Shown here: positions 21,201 through 29,155 of the stretch, piece by piece
How the letters are laid out: every line of letters begins with the position of its first letter
How positions within the stretch are numbered: position 1 is the stretch's first letter
Assembly (NCBI GenBank): GCA_947252755.1
Contig: CAMXWV010000007.1
Coordinates: 68,390 to 132,389 of the forward strand
From: an uncultured Dermabacter sp.
Lineage (GTDB): Bacteria; Actinomycetota; Actinomycetes; Actinomycetales; Dermabacteraceae
Length of the DNA: 64,000 nt
Direction of reading: 5' to 3'
Notes under the pieces: model-generated
What the model was told of the DNA's origin: nothing
The model's database searches: none
The model's input: the letters and a program-made list of their open reading frames with translations, nothing else
Program-made: the position numbers and the translations under genes

Positions 21201-22061
21201 CTCCATCTCGGGGAGGACCAGGCGAAGTTCTACGTCTATGACTCCTCGCTCTCCGAGTTCGCGGCTCTGGGCTTCGAGTACGGCTACAGTGTGGAGCGCC
21301 CGGAGGCACTGGTGCTGTGGGAAGCGCAGTTCGGCGACTTCGTCAACGGCGCGCAGACGATCATCGACGAGTTCGTCTCCTCTTCGGAGCAGAAGTGGGG
21401 ACAGCGTTCCAGCCTGGTCATGCTGCTGCCGCACGGCTACGAAGGTCAGGGTCCCGACCACTCTTCGGGCAGGCCCGAGCGGTTCTTGCAGCTGTGTGCG
21501 GAGAACAATATGCGCGTGGCGATCCCGTCGACGCCGGCGAACTATTTCCACCTGCTGCGTCGGCAGGCGATGACTGAGCACCGCCGCCCGCTGATCGTGT
21601 TCACCCCGAAGTCGATGCTGCGCAATAAGCTCGCGGTCAGCCAGGTGGAGGACTTCACCAGCGGCTCCTTTGAGCCGGTGATGGCGGATACGACTGTGAA
21701 CCCGGCGGATGTCACGCAGGTGCTGCTGTGCTCCGGCAAGGTGTTCTGGGATCTGGTGACTCAGCGCAAGGAGCGCGGTGCGCACCACGTGGCGATTGTT
21801 CGGCTGGAGGAGCTGTACCCGCTGCCGGAGGAGCAGCTGAAGGCTGCGCTTGCTCCGTACCCGAATGCGTCCCTGCGGTGGGTGCAGGAGGAGCCGTCCA
21901 ACCAGGGCGCGTGGGCTTACATTGCGGTGAACTTCGCGCAGCACTTGGATCGGCCCACCACGGTGGCCGCCCGGCCTGCATCCGCCTCGCCGGCCGCGGG
22001 CTCGATTGCTCGCCATACCGCCGAGCAGGAGCGGCTCATGAATGACGCATTCGCGCAGTGA
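18279..22061 (+). CDS. kgd: Multifunctional 2-oxoglutarate decarboxylase/dehydrogenase E1-E2 fusion
   Basis: Actinobacterial Kgd/OdhA enzyme of the TCA cycle, 1,260 residues. The order is a short N-terminal helix (FGPNQWLVDELHSQFTQDP), an Ala/Pro-rich linker (about 45-150), and an E2-like acyltransferase domain ending in the TYDHRIIQGAASGEFL catalytic segment. The ThDP-dependent E1 domain runs from about residue 400, with GMAHRGRLNVLANI, HGDAAFAGQGVV and HNEGDDPSMTQP. There is no lipoyl domain, as in this family. The start is the GTG at 18279. The gap 18118-18278 contains its upstream region with no gene. Confidence 0.96.
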   Translation: MSQLTPNADASDAAEFGPNQWLVDELHSQFTQDPTSVDPTWAEYFRSRAEEGESAAESETVSSPAPTAAEPAEPTPAAAPAPNPAADPSQQETGKSASTAMKKPAPTAAGAGADKPAVSTTSDRPAQRPKPSVETAPADPIPPKPVKLRGPAAAVVRNMDESLTVPTATSVRDVPVKLLFDNRIVINNHLKRQRGSKVSFTHLIGFAMVEALTELGDLNNGFDLVDGKPVLLEREDVNFGLAIDMPRPDGSRGLVVPNIKAAQKLDFLGFWKAYEDLVSRARSNKLTMTDFADTTVTLTNPGGIGTVHSIPRLMKGQGVIVGVGAMDYPAPFQGASPEVLAEMAVSKVMTLTSTYDHRIIQGAASGEFLRIIADKLLGKDGFYDRVFAALRLPYEPIRWVADNPMKSSAQERYAHVMDLIHAFRTRGHLIADIDPLQYRQRRHPDLDVGTYGLTLWDLDRTFPTRGLGNTDSMTLRDILGVLRDAYCRTIGVEYMHLADPEERLWLQEQIEQPRVSFTKEQLTHVMDRLNAAEAFEVYLQTKFVGQKRFSLEGGEAVIPMLDSILSDAAAAGLSEACIGMAHRGRLNVLANIAGKSYEQIFQEFEGAGLSIGVGSGDVKYHLGTEGSFTSMNGDSIKVSLAANPSHLEAVNPVLEGIVRAKQDRMDLGGAEFPVLPILIHGDAAFAGQGVVTETLNLSELRGYRTGGTIHVVINNQIGFTTLPDSSRSSFYSTDVAKGTQLPIFHVNGDDPEACVRVAELAFRYRQKFNRDVIIDMVCYRRRGHNEGDDPSMTQPLMYELINGKQSVRTLFTQTLLERGDLSEDELQGVIDNFKHHLDRAFQQTRGTAASSDPLTSIKGLEKPLSQQRPVPDSAQGEVDTAVPEKTLQLVGDAHVSSPEAFEVHPKLKALVQKRREMSRSGGIDWAYAEILAFGSLLLDGTPVRLAGQDSRRGTFTQRHSVLIDHEDQDTYTPLLHLGEDQAKFYVYDSSLSEFAALGFEYGYSVERPEALVLWEAQFGDFVNGAQTIIDEFVSSSEQKWGQRSSLVMLLPHGYEGQGPDHSSGRPERFLQLCAENNMRVAIPSTPANYFHLLRRQAMTEHRRPLIVFTPKSMLRNKLAVSQVEDFTSGSFEPVMADTTVNPADVTQVLLCSGKVFWDLVTQRKERGAHHVAIVRLEELYPLPEEQLKAALAPYPNASLRWVQEEPSNQGAWAYIAVNFAQHLDRPTTVAARPASASPAAGSIARHTAEQERLMNDAFAQ

Positions 22062-22113
22062 CGCGCGATAGGGTGAGGGCTCGCCAGCATCGAGGAGCAA
22101 CGGAGGCTCAACT

Positions 22114-22746
22114 GTGACTCAATCGCCTGCTGACCAGCCCGCGGGCACGCCCCGAGTCAGGCTGGTGGCCCTCGGGGATGACATGCTTGCCGGTGTGGGA
22201 GACGCGAAGGCGCTCGGCTGGCTCGGACGAGCCCTTGCCCGTCACAATGACGGCCAGGCACGGGTTGATGCATTCACCGCCGCGAGGCCCCTGGAGACGA
22301 CCGCACAGCTGGCAGACCGGTGGCAGGCTGACCTGGAGCGTCTGATCGATCAGGATCCGGAATCCCGCACCGAGCATCGTGTGGTGATCTCGCTGGGCGC
22401 AGCAGACATCGGGGCCGGGGTGTCACTGGCCCGCTCACGATTGAACCTTGCCACGGTGCTCGATGGGCTCGAGCGCTACAAGTTTCCCACGTTCGTGGTG
22501 GGCCCGGCGCCGTCCGTTGACCGGGGCCGCACGAATGCGATCTTCGAGCTGAGCGGCGCATTCCATGATGTATGCGCTCGCCGGCGGATCCCTTACGTGG
22601 ATCCGGTGGCGGCACTGATGGATCATGAACAGTACATGGGTGATCTGGCGCGGTCAGACCGGGATATGCCGTCTCAGGTGGGCTACGGCCTGATCGCGTG
22701 GCTGGTGCTCCATTCGGACTTCTCCGCTTTCCTTCAGCCGCGCTGA
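22114..22746 (+). CDS. SGNH/GDSL-like protein with degenerate catalytic residues
   Basis: 210-residue protein with the GDSL/SGNH hydrolase layout: block I LVALGDDMLAGVGDAKALGW, block III-like SLGAADIGAG, and a C-terminal DMPSQVGYGLIAW where the family has DxxHP. The nucleophilic Ser of GDS is Asp here, and the C-terminal His is not present. It may therefore be non-hydrolytic or use different chemistry. No signal peptide is seen. The start is the GTG at 22114 after CGGAGG. It lies 52 bases behind kgd and may be cotranscribed with it. Confidence 0.75.
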   Translation: MTQSPADQPAGTPRVRLVALGDDMLAGVGDAKALGWLGRALARHNDGQARVDAFTAARPLETTAQLADRWQADLERLIDQDPESRTEHRVVISLGAADIGAGVSLARSRLNLATVLDGLERYKFPTFVVGPAPSVDRGRTNAIFELSGAFHDVCARRRIPYVDPVAALMDHEQYMGDLARSDRDMPSQVGYGLIAWLVLHSDFSAFLQPR

Positions 22747-22802
22747 GGAGCTCCCGGTGGCTCGCGGATGCGGGCTCGTTTGCCTGTGCCACAATAGTGG
22801 GG

Positions 22803-22816
22803 TTGCCCGCGGGCAA
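22803..22816. repeat. 14-bp perfect palindrome in the bL37 leader
   Basis: TTGCCCGCGGGCAA is a perfect inverted repeat located 33 bases before the bL37 ATG and just after a CACAAT -10-like box. It could be an operator or a leader hairpin. Confidence 0.4.
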
Positions 22817-22848
22817 TCCCTGACCAGACCTGATGGAAGGAGAGCGCG

Positions 22849-22923
22849 ATGAGCAAGCGCGGTCGCAAGCGCAAGGCGCGCCGCAAGAGCGGTGCGAACC
22901 ACGGCAAGCGCCCCAACTGCTGA
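22849..22923 (+). CDS. Mini ribosomal protein bL37
   Basis: A 24-residue, strongly basic ORF (MSKRGRKRKARRKSGANHGK, then RPNC) behind an excellent Shine-Dalgarno (GGAAGGAG). It matches bL37, the small actinobacterial large-subunit protein found in mycobacterial ribosome structures, including the characteristic ANHGKRPN ending. It is too short for most gene finders. A 17-bp terminator follows within 31 bases, which makes it a monocistronic unit. A palindrome lies in its leader. Confidence 0.85.
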   Translation: MSKRGRKRKARRKSGANHGKRPNC

Positions 22924-22953
22924 TCGGTGTTCAGCACCGTTCATGTGCCGTTG

Positions 22954-22994
22954 AACGTTCAGGCCCCGACGTGAATGTCGGGGCCTGAACGTTT
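22954..22994. terminator. Terminator after bL37
   Basis: AACGTTCAGGCCCCGAC (22954-22970) pairs perfectly with 22977-22993 around GTGAAT. It lies between the convergent bL37 and rsrA genes and could stop transcription from both sides. Confidence 0.8.
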
Positions 22995-23011
22995 GAGAGC
23001 TGATGGGGAGG

Positions 23012-23278
23012 TCAGCGGGTGTAGCGGATCGTCACTTCGCGGTAGCTGACCCGGACCCGTTCGCGCAGCTCGGCAGGTGCTTGGACCGGACGGCAGGATT
23101 CGCGCACCAGCGACTGGATGCGCAGCCACTGCTTCGCCTCCTCCGCGCAGTTTCCGCAGGCCGCAAGATGCGCCTCCAGCTCGCGGCGTTCCTGCGGGGT
23201 CAGGCCGGTGTTCAGCGCCTGCTCGATCCGTGCTCGAAGGCGAGCGCGCGCCGCATCGCTGTGCTCGGCCTGTGCCAT
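23012..23278 (-). CDS. rsrA: Mycothiol-system anti-sigma factor RsrA-like
   Basis: 88-residue zinc-associated anti-sigma factor. The ZAS motif reads HLAACGNC (HxxxCxxC) after LTPQERRELEAHL, as in RsrA/RshA. RsrA binds its sigma factor in reducing conditions and releases it when the zinc cysteines are oxidised. The gene follows sigR in the same direction, 85 bases behind its stop, the usual arrangement. The extra N-terminal Cys found in some RsrA proteins is not obvious. Confidence 0.88.
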   Translation of the reverse strand: MAQAEHSDAARARLRARIEQALNTGLTPQERRELEAHLAACGNCAEEAKQWLRIQSLVRESCRPVQAPAELRERVRVSYREVTIRYTR

Positions 23279-23363
23279 AGTCCGTCCCTCTGCTCTCGTC
23301 GTGATTCAGGGTGCCGGCTCGTCAGCCGGGATCTGATGGGTGCAACGCCGCGGTGGGCTGGTC

Positions 23364-23981
23364 TTATTCCGCATTGTTGAGGTACCCGCGATCCCGGGCG
23401 TAGTCCGCCAGCTGACGGCGCAGCTCCGCGCGGCCCCGGTGCAGCCGGGACATGACGGTGCCGATCGGGCAGTCCATGATCTCGGCGATCTCCTTGTAGG
23501 AGAAGCCCTCCACGTCTGCAAGGTAGACGGCTTCGCGATAGTCCTCGCGCAGCGCGTTGAGCGCGTCCTGGATGTCGCCGTCGGGCAGCGCTTCGAGCGC
23601 CTCGGTCTCCGCTGAGCGTAGGCCCGTGCTCGAATGGGACTCCGCCTCATGCAGCTGCCAGTCTTCCACGCCGTCTCCGTAAGCCTCCTTGGGCCGCCGC
23701 TGTTTCGCGCGATAGGTGGAGATAAAGGCGTTGTGCATGATCCGGTACAGCCATGCGCGCATATTGGTGCCGGGCTTGAAGGACTTCCGCGCGCGGAATG
23801 CTTTGGCAAAGGTGTCCTGAACAAGGTCTTCAGCGTCCTGCTGATGACGGGTGAGCCGCAGTGCACCGCCGTACAGGGAGTCGAGGTGGCTCATCGCCTC
23901 CTCAGCGAATGCCTCTGCCGCGGCGTGCTCGTCCGGGTCGGTGAGCTCTCCGTCAGCGGGTACAGAAGGCGCAGGAGTCAT
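23364..23981 (-). CDS. sigR: ECF sigma factor SigR/SigH-like
   Basis: Group 4 (ECF) sigma factor for thiol-oxidative stress, about 205 residues from the ATG at 23981; a GTG at 24014 would add 11 residues. Region 2 reads LTRHQQDAEDLVQDTFAKAFR with MRAWLYRIMHNAFI, and region 4 reads LADVEGFSYKEIAEIMDCPIGTVMSRLHRGR. It is followed by rsrA. I found no convincing GGAAT-N18-GTT autoregulatory promoter in the short gap to the divergent neighbour, so its promoter probably lies inside that gene. Confidence 0.92.
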   Translation of the reverse strand: MTPAPSVPADGELTDPDEHAAAEAFAEEAMSHLDSLYGGALRLTRHQQDAEDLVQDTFAKAFRARKSFKPGTNMRAWLYRIMHNAFISTYRAKQRRPKEAYGDGVEDWQLHEAESHSSTGLRSAETEALEALPDGDIQDALNALREDYREAVYLADVEGFSYKEIAEIMDCPIGTVMSRLHRGRAELRRQLADYARDRGYLNNAE

Positions 23982-24038
23982 GTGCGTTAGGCTATCAAGT
24001 GACCGAGAAGACACAGCTCAGAGAACCGCGAGGAACCC

Positions 24039-24599
24039 ATGTCTCTTGTACGCCGCATTGCCCGTCCGCTGCTTGCCGCACCTTTCATTGTGAACGGTGT
24101 GCGCACCGTTGTGCGCCCTGAGCGCGTTGTGGACGGACTCCCCGTTGCAATGGCTGATCTGGACAAGCAGGTTGCCAAGACTGCCATCCCCACCGACGCT
24201 GCCAATGTGCTGCGGATCAGCGGCGGTGTGGCCGCTGTGGCCGGTGCGGCGTTCGCCCTCAACCGGGCACCGCGCGTCTCAGCGCTCGCACTGGTGGCCA
24301 CCAGCGCCCTCACCCTTGGGGGCCGCCGCAAGATCTGGGAGCTCGAGGGCAAGGAGCGCTTTGAGGAGCTTGCTGCTGTGGCCACCGACCTGGGCCTGAT
24401 CGGCGGTGTGCTGCTGGCCGCTGTGGACACGGACGGCAACCCCTCCCTGAAGTGGCGTGCCGGCCAGGCCGTGGAGCAGGTGCAGACCTACGCCGAGCGC
24501 AAGCAGAAGGATCTGGCGAAGGTGAAGAAGGCAGCGGAGCGCTCCAAGGCCGCTCATGAGCTGGACAAGAAGATCGCGAAGAAGATCAACGCCATCTGA
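24039..24599 (+). CDS. DoxX-like membrane protein
   Basis: 186 residues. The N-terminal half fits the DoxX family: PLLAAPFIVNGVRTVVRPE, then hydrophobic stretches at about 68-85 (VLRISGGVAAVAGAAFAL) and 90-107 (ALALVATSALTLGG). A third hydrophobic segment (GLIGGVLLAAVDTDG) precedes a highly charged Lys/Glu-rich cytoplasmic tail (about 155-186). It is divergent from sigR and followed by aroA 26 bases downstream. The biochemical role of this family in actinobacteria is unclear. Confidence 0.8.
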   Translation: MSLVRRIARPLLAAPFIVNGVRTVVRPERVVDGLPVAMADLDKQVAKTAIPTDAANVLRISGGVAAVAGAAFALNRAPRVSALALVATSALTLGGRRKIWELEGKERFEELAAVATDLGLIGGVLLAAVDTDGNPSLKWRAGQAVEQVQTYAERKQKDLAKVKKAAERSKAAHELDKKIAKKINAI

Positions 24600-24625
24600 T
24601 TCATCCAAGGAGGAACGAACCCACC

Positions 24626-25936
24626 GTGAACCATGTGCAGTGGTCTGCCCCGCTCGCGGCAGGCCCGGTTGACGCCCACATCAACCTCCCCGGCTCCAAG
24701 TCTCTGACGAACCGGTGGCTGGTGCTCGCGGCATTGGCCAGCACACCCACTCGGCTGTTCGGAGCGCTCGCTTCTCGCGATTCGCGGCTGATGATCGACG
24801 CGCTCACCCAGCTGGGGGCACGATTTGAGCCGGACGGTGAGGCGCTGCGGGTGCACCCGATCCCGAGGACCGGGGAGCCTGGGGCACAGACCGTGCACTG
24901 CGGACTCGCAGGCACGGTGATGCGGTTCGTTCCTCCGGTGGCGGCGCTGTTCCGCTCCCCCGTCCACTTCACCGGTGACGATTCGGCGCTGGTGCGCCCG
25001 ATGGCACCGCTGCTGGACGGTCTGCGCCAGCAAGGGGTTGAGATCTCCTCGGCGAATGACCGCCTTCCGTTCACTGTTCACGGCCACGGCGCTCTCAGGG
25101 GCGGCACGGTGGTCATCGATGCTGGCGGCTCCAGTCAGTTCGTGTCCGGGCTGCTGCTGTCCGCGGTGCGCGGTGAGCAGCCGCTGCGGGTGCGGCACGT
25201 TGGGGCAGATCTGCCGTCACTGCCGCATATTGAGATGACCCTGTCGCTGCTGCGGCAGGTAGGCGTGGACGCCCGGCATGAAGAAGTCGACGGCGTCCAC
25301 GAATGGGTGGTGCACCCCCAGGAGTTCTCCATCGGCGATGTGGTGATCGAACCGGACCTGTCGAATGCGGGCCCGTTCATCGCTGCCGCCATGGTCACAG
25401 GGGGCACCGTGTCCATTGCGAACTGGCCCGAGCACACCACCCAGCCCGGTGACGAGTTCATGACGATCATCCCCGCCATGGGCGGGAAGGCGGAGCGGGT
25501 GGACACCGATATGGAGTTCACCGGACTCGGCCCGATCCGCGGCATCGATATCGACCTCAGCGCGGTCGGTGAGCTGACGCCCACCGTGGCCGCTCTTGCT
25601 GCGCTGGCGCAGTCTCCGTCGCATCTGCGGGGCATCAAGCATCTGCGCGGGCACGAAACCGACCGGGTTGCAGCGCTTGCCGCGGAGCTGACGAAGATCG
25701 GCTGCCAGGTGCAGGAGCATGAGGGTTCCCTGGAGATCACCCCCGGTGAGCTCACCGGCCAGGCGATGGAAACCTATGAGGATCACCGCATGGCCACCGC
25801 TGCCGCGATCATCGGCCTGCGCGTGCCCGGTACGCGAGTGATCAACGTGGCGACCACCCAGAAGACGATGCCGGACTTCGTGGGCATGTGGCTGTCCATG
25901 CTGCATACCGAGAAGCCGGCCGGTGAGACCTGGTGA
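24626..25936 (+). CDS. aroA: 3-phosphoshikimate 1-carboxyvinyltransferase (EPSP synthase)
   Basis: Sixth step of the shikimate pathway: shikimate-3-phosphate plus PEP gives EPSP. The 436-residue length is normal. The PEP-binding motif appears as NLPGSKSLTNRWLVLAAL, the second glycine motif as CGLAGTVMRFVPPVAALF, and the C-terminal DHRMATAAAIIGL is typical. The start is the GTG at 24626 behind AAGGAGGAACG. It overlaps rsgA by 4 bases. The aroA-rsgA-hisN order is common in actinobacteria and usually sits beside sigR/rsrA, as here. Confidence 0.96.
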   Translation: MNHVQWSAPLAAGPVDAHINLPGSKSLTNRWLVLAALASTPTRLFGALASRDSRLMIDALTQLGARFEPDGEALRVHPIPRTGEPGAQTVHCGLAGTVMRFVPPVAALFRSPVHFTGDDSALVRPMAPLLDGLRQQGVEISSANDRLPFTVHGHGALRGGTVVIDAGGSSQFVSGLLLSAVRGEQPLRVRHVGADLPSLPHIEMTLSLLRQVGVDARHEEVDGVHEWVVHPQEFSIGDVVIEPDLSNAGPFIAAAMVTGGTVSIANWPEHTTQPGDEFMTIIPAMGGKAERVDTDMEFTGLGPIRGIDIDLSAVGELTPTVAALAALAQSPSHLRGIKHLRGHETDRVAALAAELTKIGCQVQEHEGSLEITPGELTGQAMETYEDHRMATAAAIIGLRVPGTRVINVATTQKTMPDFVGMWLSMLHTEKPAGETW

Positions 25937-26985
25937 GTGCGCGCCGCCGTTCGCGCAGTGATTTCGACGAATCGGATGTGCGTATCCGCCCGTCCAAGCG
26001 CGGCTCCCGTCCCCGCACGAAGGAGAGGCCCGACTTCTCCCATGCGGAGCGGGCGCGGGTGGTGGCGGTGGATCGTGGCCGCTGGCGCACCATCATCGAT
26101 GCGGGCGGCCCCGATCAGCGGGCTGTCACGGCGGTGCGTGCTCGCGCGCTCGGCCGCACCCCGATTGTGCCCGGTGACGTGGTGGGCCTGACCGGGGACA
26201 CTTCAGGTGAGAAGGACACGCTTGCGCGGATCGTCACCGTGGATGAGCGCAGCTCTTTCCTGCGCCGCAGCGCTGACGATGATGACGCCACCGAACGCCC
26301 GCTGGCGGCCAACGCCACCATGATGGTGATCGTGACCGCGCTGGCGAATCCGGAGCCGCGCGGCGGCATGATCGACCGCTGCCTGGTGGCGGCGTATATC
26401 GCCGGCATCACCCCACTGCTGTGTCTGACGAAAGCGGACCTGAAGGACCCGGCGGAGTTTCTGGACACCTATGCGCCGCTCGGGGTTCAGCATGTGGTCA
26501 CCCAGACCCGCGCGGACGGTTCGATTGAGGGGCTGAACGGCCTCATGGACCATGTGGATGGGCAGACCAGTGTTCTGATCGGCCATTCGGGTGTGGGCAA
26601 ATCCACGCTCATCAACCAGCTCGTGCCGGGTGCCAACCGTGCAACCGGTGTGGTCAATGACGTGACTGGGCGGGGCCGGCACACGTCCTCTTCCGCACTT
26701 GCTCTGCCGCTGCCCGGTGGGCATGGGTGGGTGATCGATACGCCCGGTGTGCGCTCCTTCGGGCTTGGTCATGTGGATCCGGAGGACCTGATCCGAGCGT
26801 TTGCGGATCTGAATCCGCTGGCGGAGAGCTGCCCGCGCGGCTGCACGCATGAGGTCGACGCGCCCGACTGCGCCCTGGATGCTCAGGTGGCCGGCGGTGA
26901 CGCGGGCCCAGCGGGTCCGTCACGGCTCGCCTCGTTCCGCCGGCTCAACGCTGCGCTGAGGAAAAACGACCCCTGGGACCTGTAG
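25933..26985 (+). CDS. rsgA: Ribosome small subunit-dependent GTPase A
   Basis: Circularly permuted GTPase that helps the late maturation of the 30S subunit. 350 residues: a basic N-terminal extension, an OB fold (about 55-120), then G4 (TKAD), G1/P-loop GHSGVGKST, G2-like TGRGRHTSS and G3 DTPG. The C-terminal zinc-binding motif CPRGCTHEVDAPDC is complete. The GTG start overlaps the aroA stop (GTGA), which couples translation. Confidence 0.95.
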   Translation: MSARRRSRSDFDESDVRIRPSKRGSRPRTKERPDFSHAERARVVAVDRGRWRTIIDAGGPDQRAVTAVRARALGRTPIVPGDVVGLTGDTSGEKDTLARIVTVDERSSFLRRSADDDDATERPLAANATMMVIVTALANPEPRGGMIDRCLVAAYIAGITPLLCLTKADLKDPAEFLDTYAPLGVQHVVTQTRADGSIEGLNGLMDHVDGQTSVLIGHSGVGKSTLINQLVPGANRATGVVNDVTGRGRHTSSSALALPLPGGHGWVIDTPGVRSFGLGHVDPEDLIRAFADLNPLAESCPRGCTHEVDAPDCALDAQVAGGDAGPAGPSRLASFRRLNAALRKNDPWDL

Positions 26986-27002
26986 TGACCTACAGTGTGG
27001 GC

Positions 27003-27791
27003 ATGAACTCTCTCTCCGATGATCTCCGCTTGGCCCATGTTCTCGCTGATGCGGTGGACCAGAAGACCATGTCCCGCTTCAAAGCCCAGGACCTGCATGT
27101 TGAGGCGAAGCCGGACATGAGCGAAGTGACGGATGCGGACAAGGCTGCGGAGGAGATCATCCGCGCTCAGCTGTCACGTGTCCGCTCCCGTGACGAGGTG
27201 CTCGGCGAGGAGTTCGGCAGCACCGGCAGCGGGGCGCGCCAGTGGGTGATCGATCCGATCGACGGCACCTCGAATTTCGTGCGGGGCGTGCCGGTGTGGG
27301 CCACCCTGATCGGCCTGGCGGTCGATGGCGAGGTGCAGGTGGGCGTGGTGTCTGCTCCGGCGCTGAATCGGCGTTGGTGGGCTGCGAAGGGCTCCGGTGC
27401 CTACACGGGGCCGAGGCTGTCCAGTGCGCAGCGTCTGCAGGTGTCGAGCGTGGATGCGATCGAGAACGCGTCGCTCTCCTACTCTGACCTCGCCTACTGG
27501 GCGAAGCGGGGCCGCCTGCGAGAGTTCCTCAACCTCATGCAGCGATTCTGGCGCACCCGCGCCTACGGTGATTTCTGGTCCTACATGCTGGTGGCCGAGG
27601 GCGCAGTGGATGCGGCGAGCGAACCTGAGCTGAACCCGTGGGATATGGCAGCGGTGGCGCCGATCGTCACGGAGGCCGGCGGCCGCTTCACCAGCATCGA
27701 GGGTGAAGAGGGGCCCTTCTCCGGCAGTGCTCTGGCCACGAACGGGCGGCTGCACGAGGCGATGCTGGAGGCTCTCGTACCGGAGAGCTGA
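27003..27791 (+). CDS. hisN: Histidinol-phosphatase of the inositol monophosphatase family
   Basis: About 262 residues. Metal-site motifs of the IMPase superfamily are present: DADKAAEEII with EE in LGEEFG, DPIDGTSNFVRG (DPxDGT) and the C-terminal WDMAAVAPIVTEAGG. In actinobacteria this group contains the histidinol-phosphate phosphatase HisN and is usually next to aroA/rsgA, which supports the call; a broader IMPase-type activity cannot be excluded. I chose the ATG at 27003. A GTG at 26985 that overlaps the rsgA stop would add six residues. Confidence 0.88.
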   Translation: MNSLSDDLRLAHVLADAVDQKTMSRFKAQDLHVEAKPDMSEVTDADKAAEEIIRAQLSRVRSRDEVLGEEFGSTGSGARQWVIDPIDGTSNFVRGVPVWATLIGLAVDGEVQVGVVSAPALNRRWWAAKGSGAYTGPRLSSAQRLQVSSVDAIENASLSYSDLAYWAKRGRLREFLNLMQRFWRTRAYGDFWSYMLVAEGAVDAASEPELNPWDMAAVAPIVTEAGGRFTSIEGEEGPFSGSALATNGRLHEAMLEALVPES

Positions 27792-27909
27792 GGCCGGCTG
27801 CCACGTTCGTCCCCGTGGACTCCCACGGTGCGCAGGTAGACTGGTCGGCGTCCAGTGACCAGCGCAGGCGGGCAGTGGGCCTAGCCCTGCGCGCAAGGGA
27901 AGGGAAACC

Positions 27910-29133
27910 ATGACCGTTAAGCGTGTTGCGCTTCTGACTGCGGGCGGATACGCCCCCTGCCTCTCCTCCGCCGTGGGCGGGCTGATCGAACGCTACAACG
28001 AGCTTGATCCGAGCATTGAGATCATCGCCTACAAGCACGGCTACTGGGGCCTTCTCTCCGGCGAGAAGATCGTGGTGGATGAGAAGACCCGCGACAAGGC
28101 GGGCCTGCTGCACAATTACGGCGGCTCCCCGATCGGCAATTCCCGCGTGAAGCTCACCAATACCGCTGACCTGGTCAAGCGCGGCCTCATCAAGGAGGGC
28201 GAGAACGCCCTGGAGGTGGCTGCGAACAAGCTGAAGGCTGACGGCGTGGACGTGCTCCACACCATCGGCGGCGATGACACCAACACCACCGCTGCGGACC
28301 TGGCTCACTACCTGCACTCCAACGGCTATGACCTGCACGTGGTGGGTCTGCCGAAGACGATCGACAATGACATCGTGCCGATCCGCCAGTCCCTGGGTGC
28401 TATGACCGCCGCCGAGCAGACCAGCATCTTCGCGCAGAACGTGATCGCTGAGCACGGTTCGAACCCGCGCATGCTGATCGTGCACGAGATCATGGGCCGC
28501 GCCTGCGGCTACCTGACCGCGCAGGCCGCCGCCTACTACCAGGATTGGCATGCGAAGCAGGAATGGCTGCCCGAGATCGGCCACACTCCGGAGGGCTGGG
28601 ATGTGCATGCCGTGTTCCTGCCGGAGCTGGCGCTTGACATCGACTCTGAGGCGAAGCGCCTGAAGAAGATCATGGATGAGGTGGGCAACGTCAACATCTT
28701 CCTCTCCGAAGGCGCCGGCATCCCCGAGATCGTGGCGGAGCTGGAGGCCAGTGGCGAAGAGGTGGAGCGGGACCCGTTCGGCCACGTCAAGATCGACACG
28801 ATCAACCCTGGCCAGTGGTTCGCGAAGCAGTTCGCGGATAAGCTCGGTGCGGAGAAGGTCATGGTGCAGAAGTCCGGTTACTTTGCGCGCTCCGCGAAGG
28901 CTAACCCGGAGGATCTGCGCCTCATCAAGTCGATGACGGATCTCGCTGTGCAGGTGGCGCTTGAGGGCGGCTCCGGTGTGATCGGCCATGACGAGGACAA
29001 CGGCAACCGCCTGCGCGCGATCGAGTTCTCCCGCATTGCCGGCCACAAGGAGTTCAACGTGGACCAGGACTGGTTCAAGGACGTGCTCAAGCGCACCGGA
29101 CAGAAGCTGAAGAAGGCGTCCCCGAAGGACTGA
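27910..29133 (+). CDS. pfp: Pyrophosphate-dependent 6-phosphofructokinase
   Basis: 407 residues. Interconverts fructose-6-phosphate and fructose-1,6-bisphosphate, with PPi as phosphoryl donor. The nucleotide-type loop reads IGGDDTN; the Asp in GGDD (ATP enzymes have GGDG) and PKTIDNDI mark the PPi-dependent class. EIMGRACGYLTAQAA is the substrate-binding helix. AAGGGAAGGGAAACC precedes the ATG. It suggests a reversible, energy-saving glycolytic step. A calpain-like protease gene follows after 22 bases, probably in the same transcript. Confidence 0.93.
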   Translation: MTVKRVALLTAGGYAPCLSSAVGGLIERYNELDPSIEIIAYKHGYWGLLSGEKIVVDEKTRDKAGLLHNYGGSPIGNSRVKLTNTADLVKRGLIKEGENALEVAANKLKADGVDVLHTIGGDDTNTTAADLAHYLHSNGYDLHVVGLPKTIDNDIVPIRQSLGAMTAAEQTSIFAQNVIAEHGSNPRMLIVHEIMGRACGYLTAQAAAYYQDWHAKQEWLPEIGHTPEGWDVHAVFLPELALDIDSEAKRLKKIMDEVGNVNIFLSEGAGIPEIVAELEASGEEVERDPFGHVKIDTINPGQWFAKQFADKLGAEKVMVQKSGYFARSAKANPEDLRLIKSMTDLAVQVALEGGSGVIGHDEDNGNRLRAIEFSRIAGHKEFNVDQDWFKDVLKRTGQKLKKASPKD

Positions 29134-29155
29134 CCCCGTTTCGCCGTCACGCATC

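Noticed and set aside
24015..24110. SigR-type autoregulatory promoter upstream of sigR
   Set aside because: No GGAAT-N18-GTT pair was found at a sensible distance on the minus strand.
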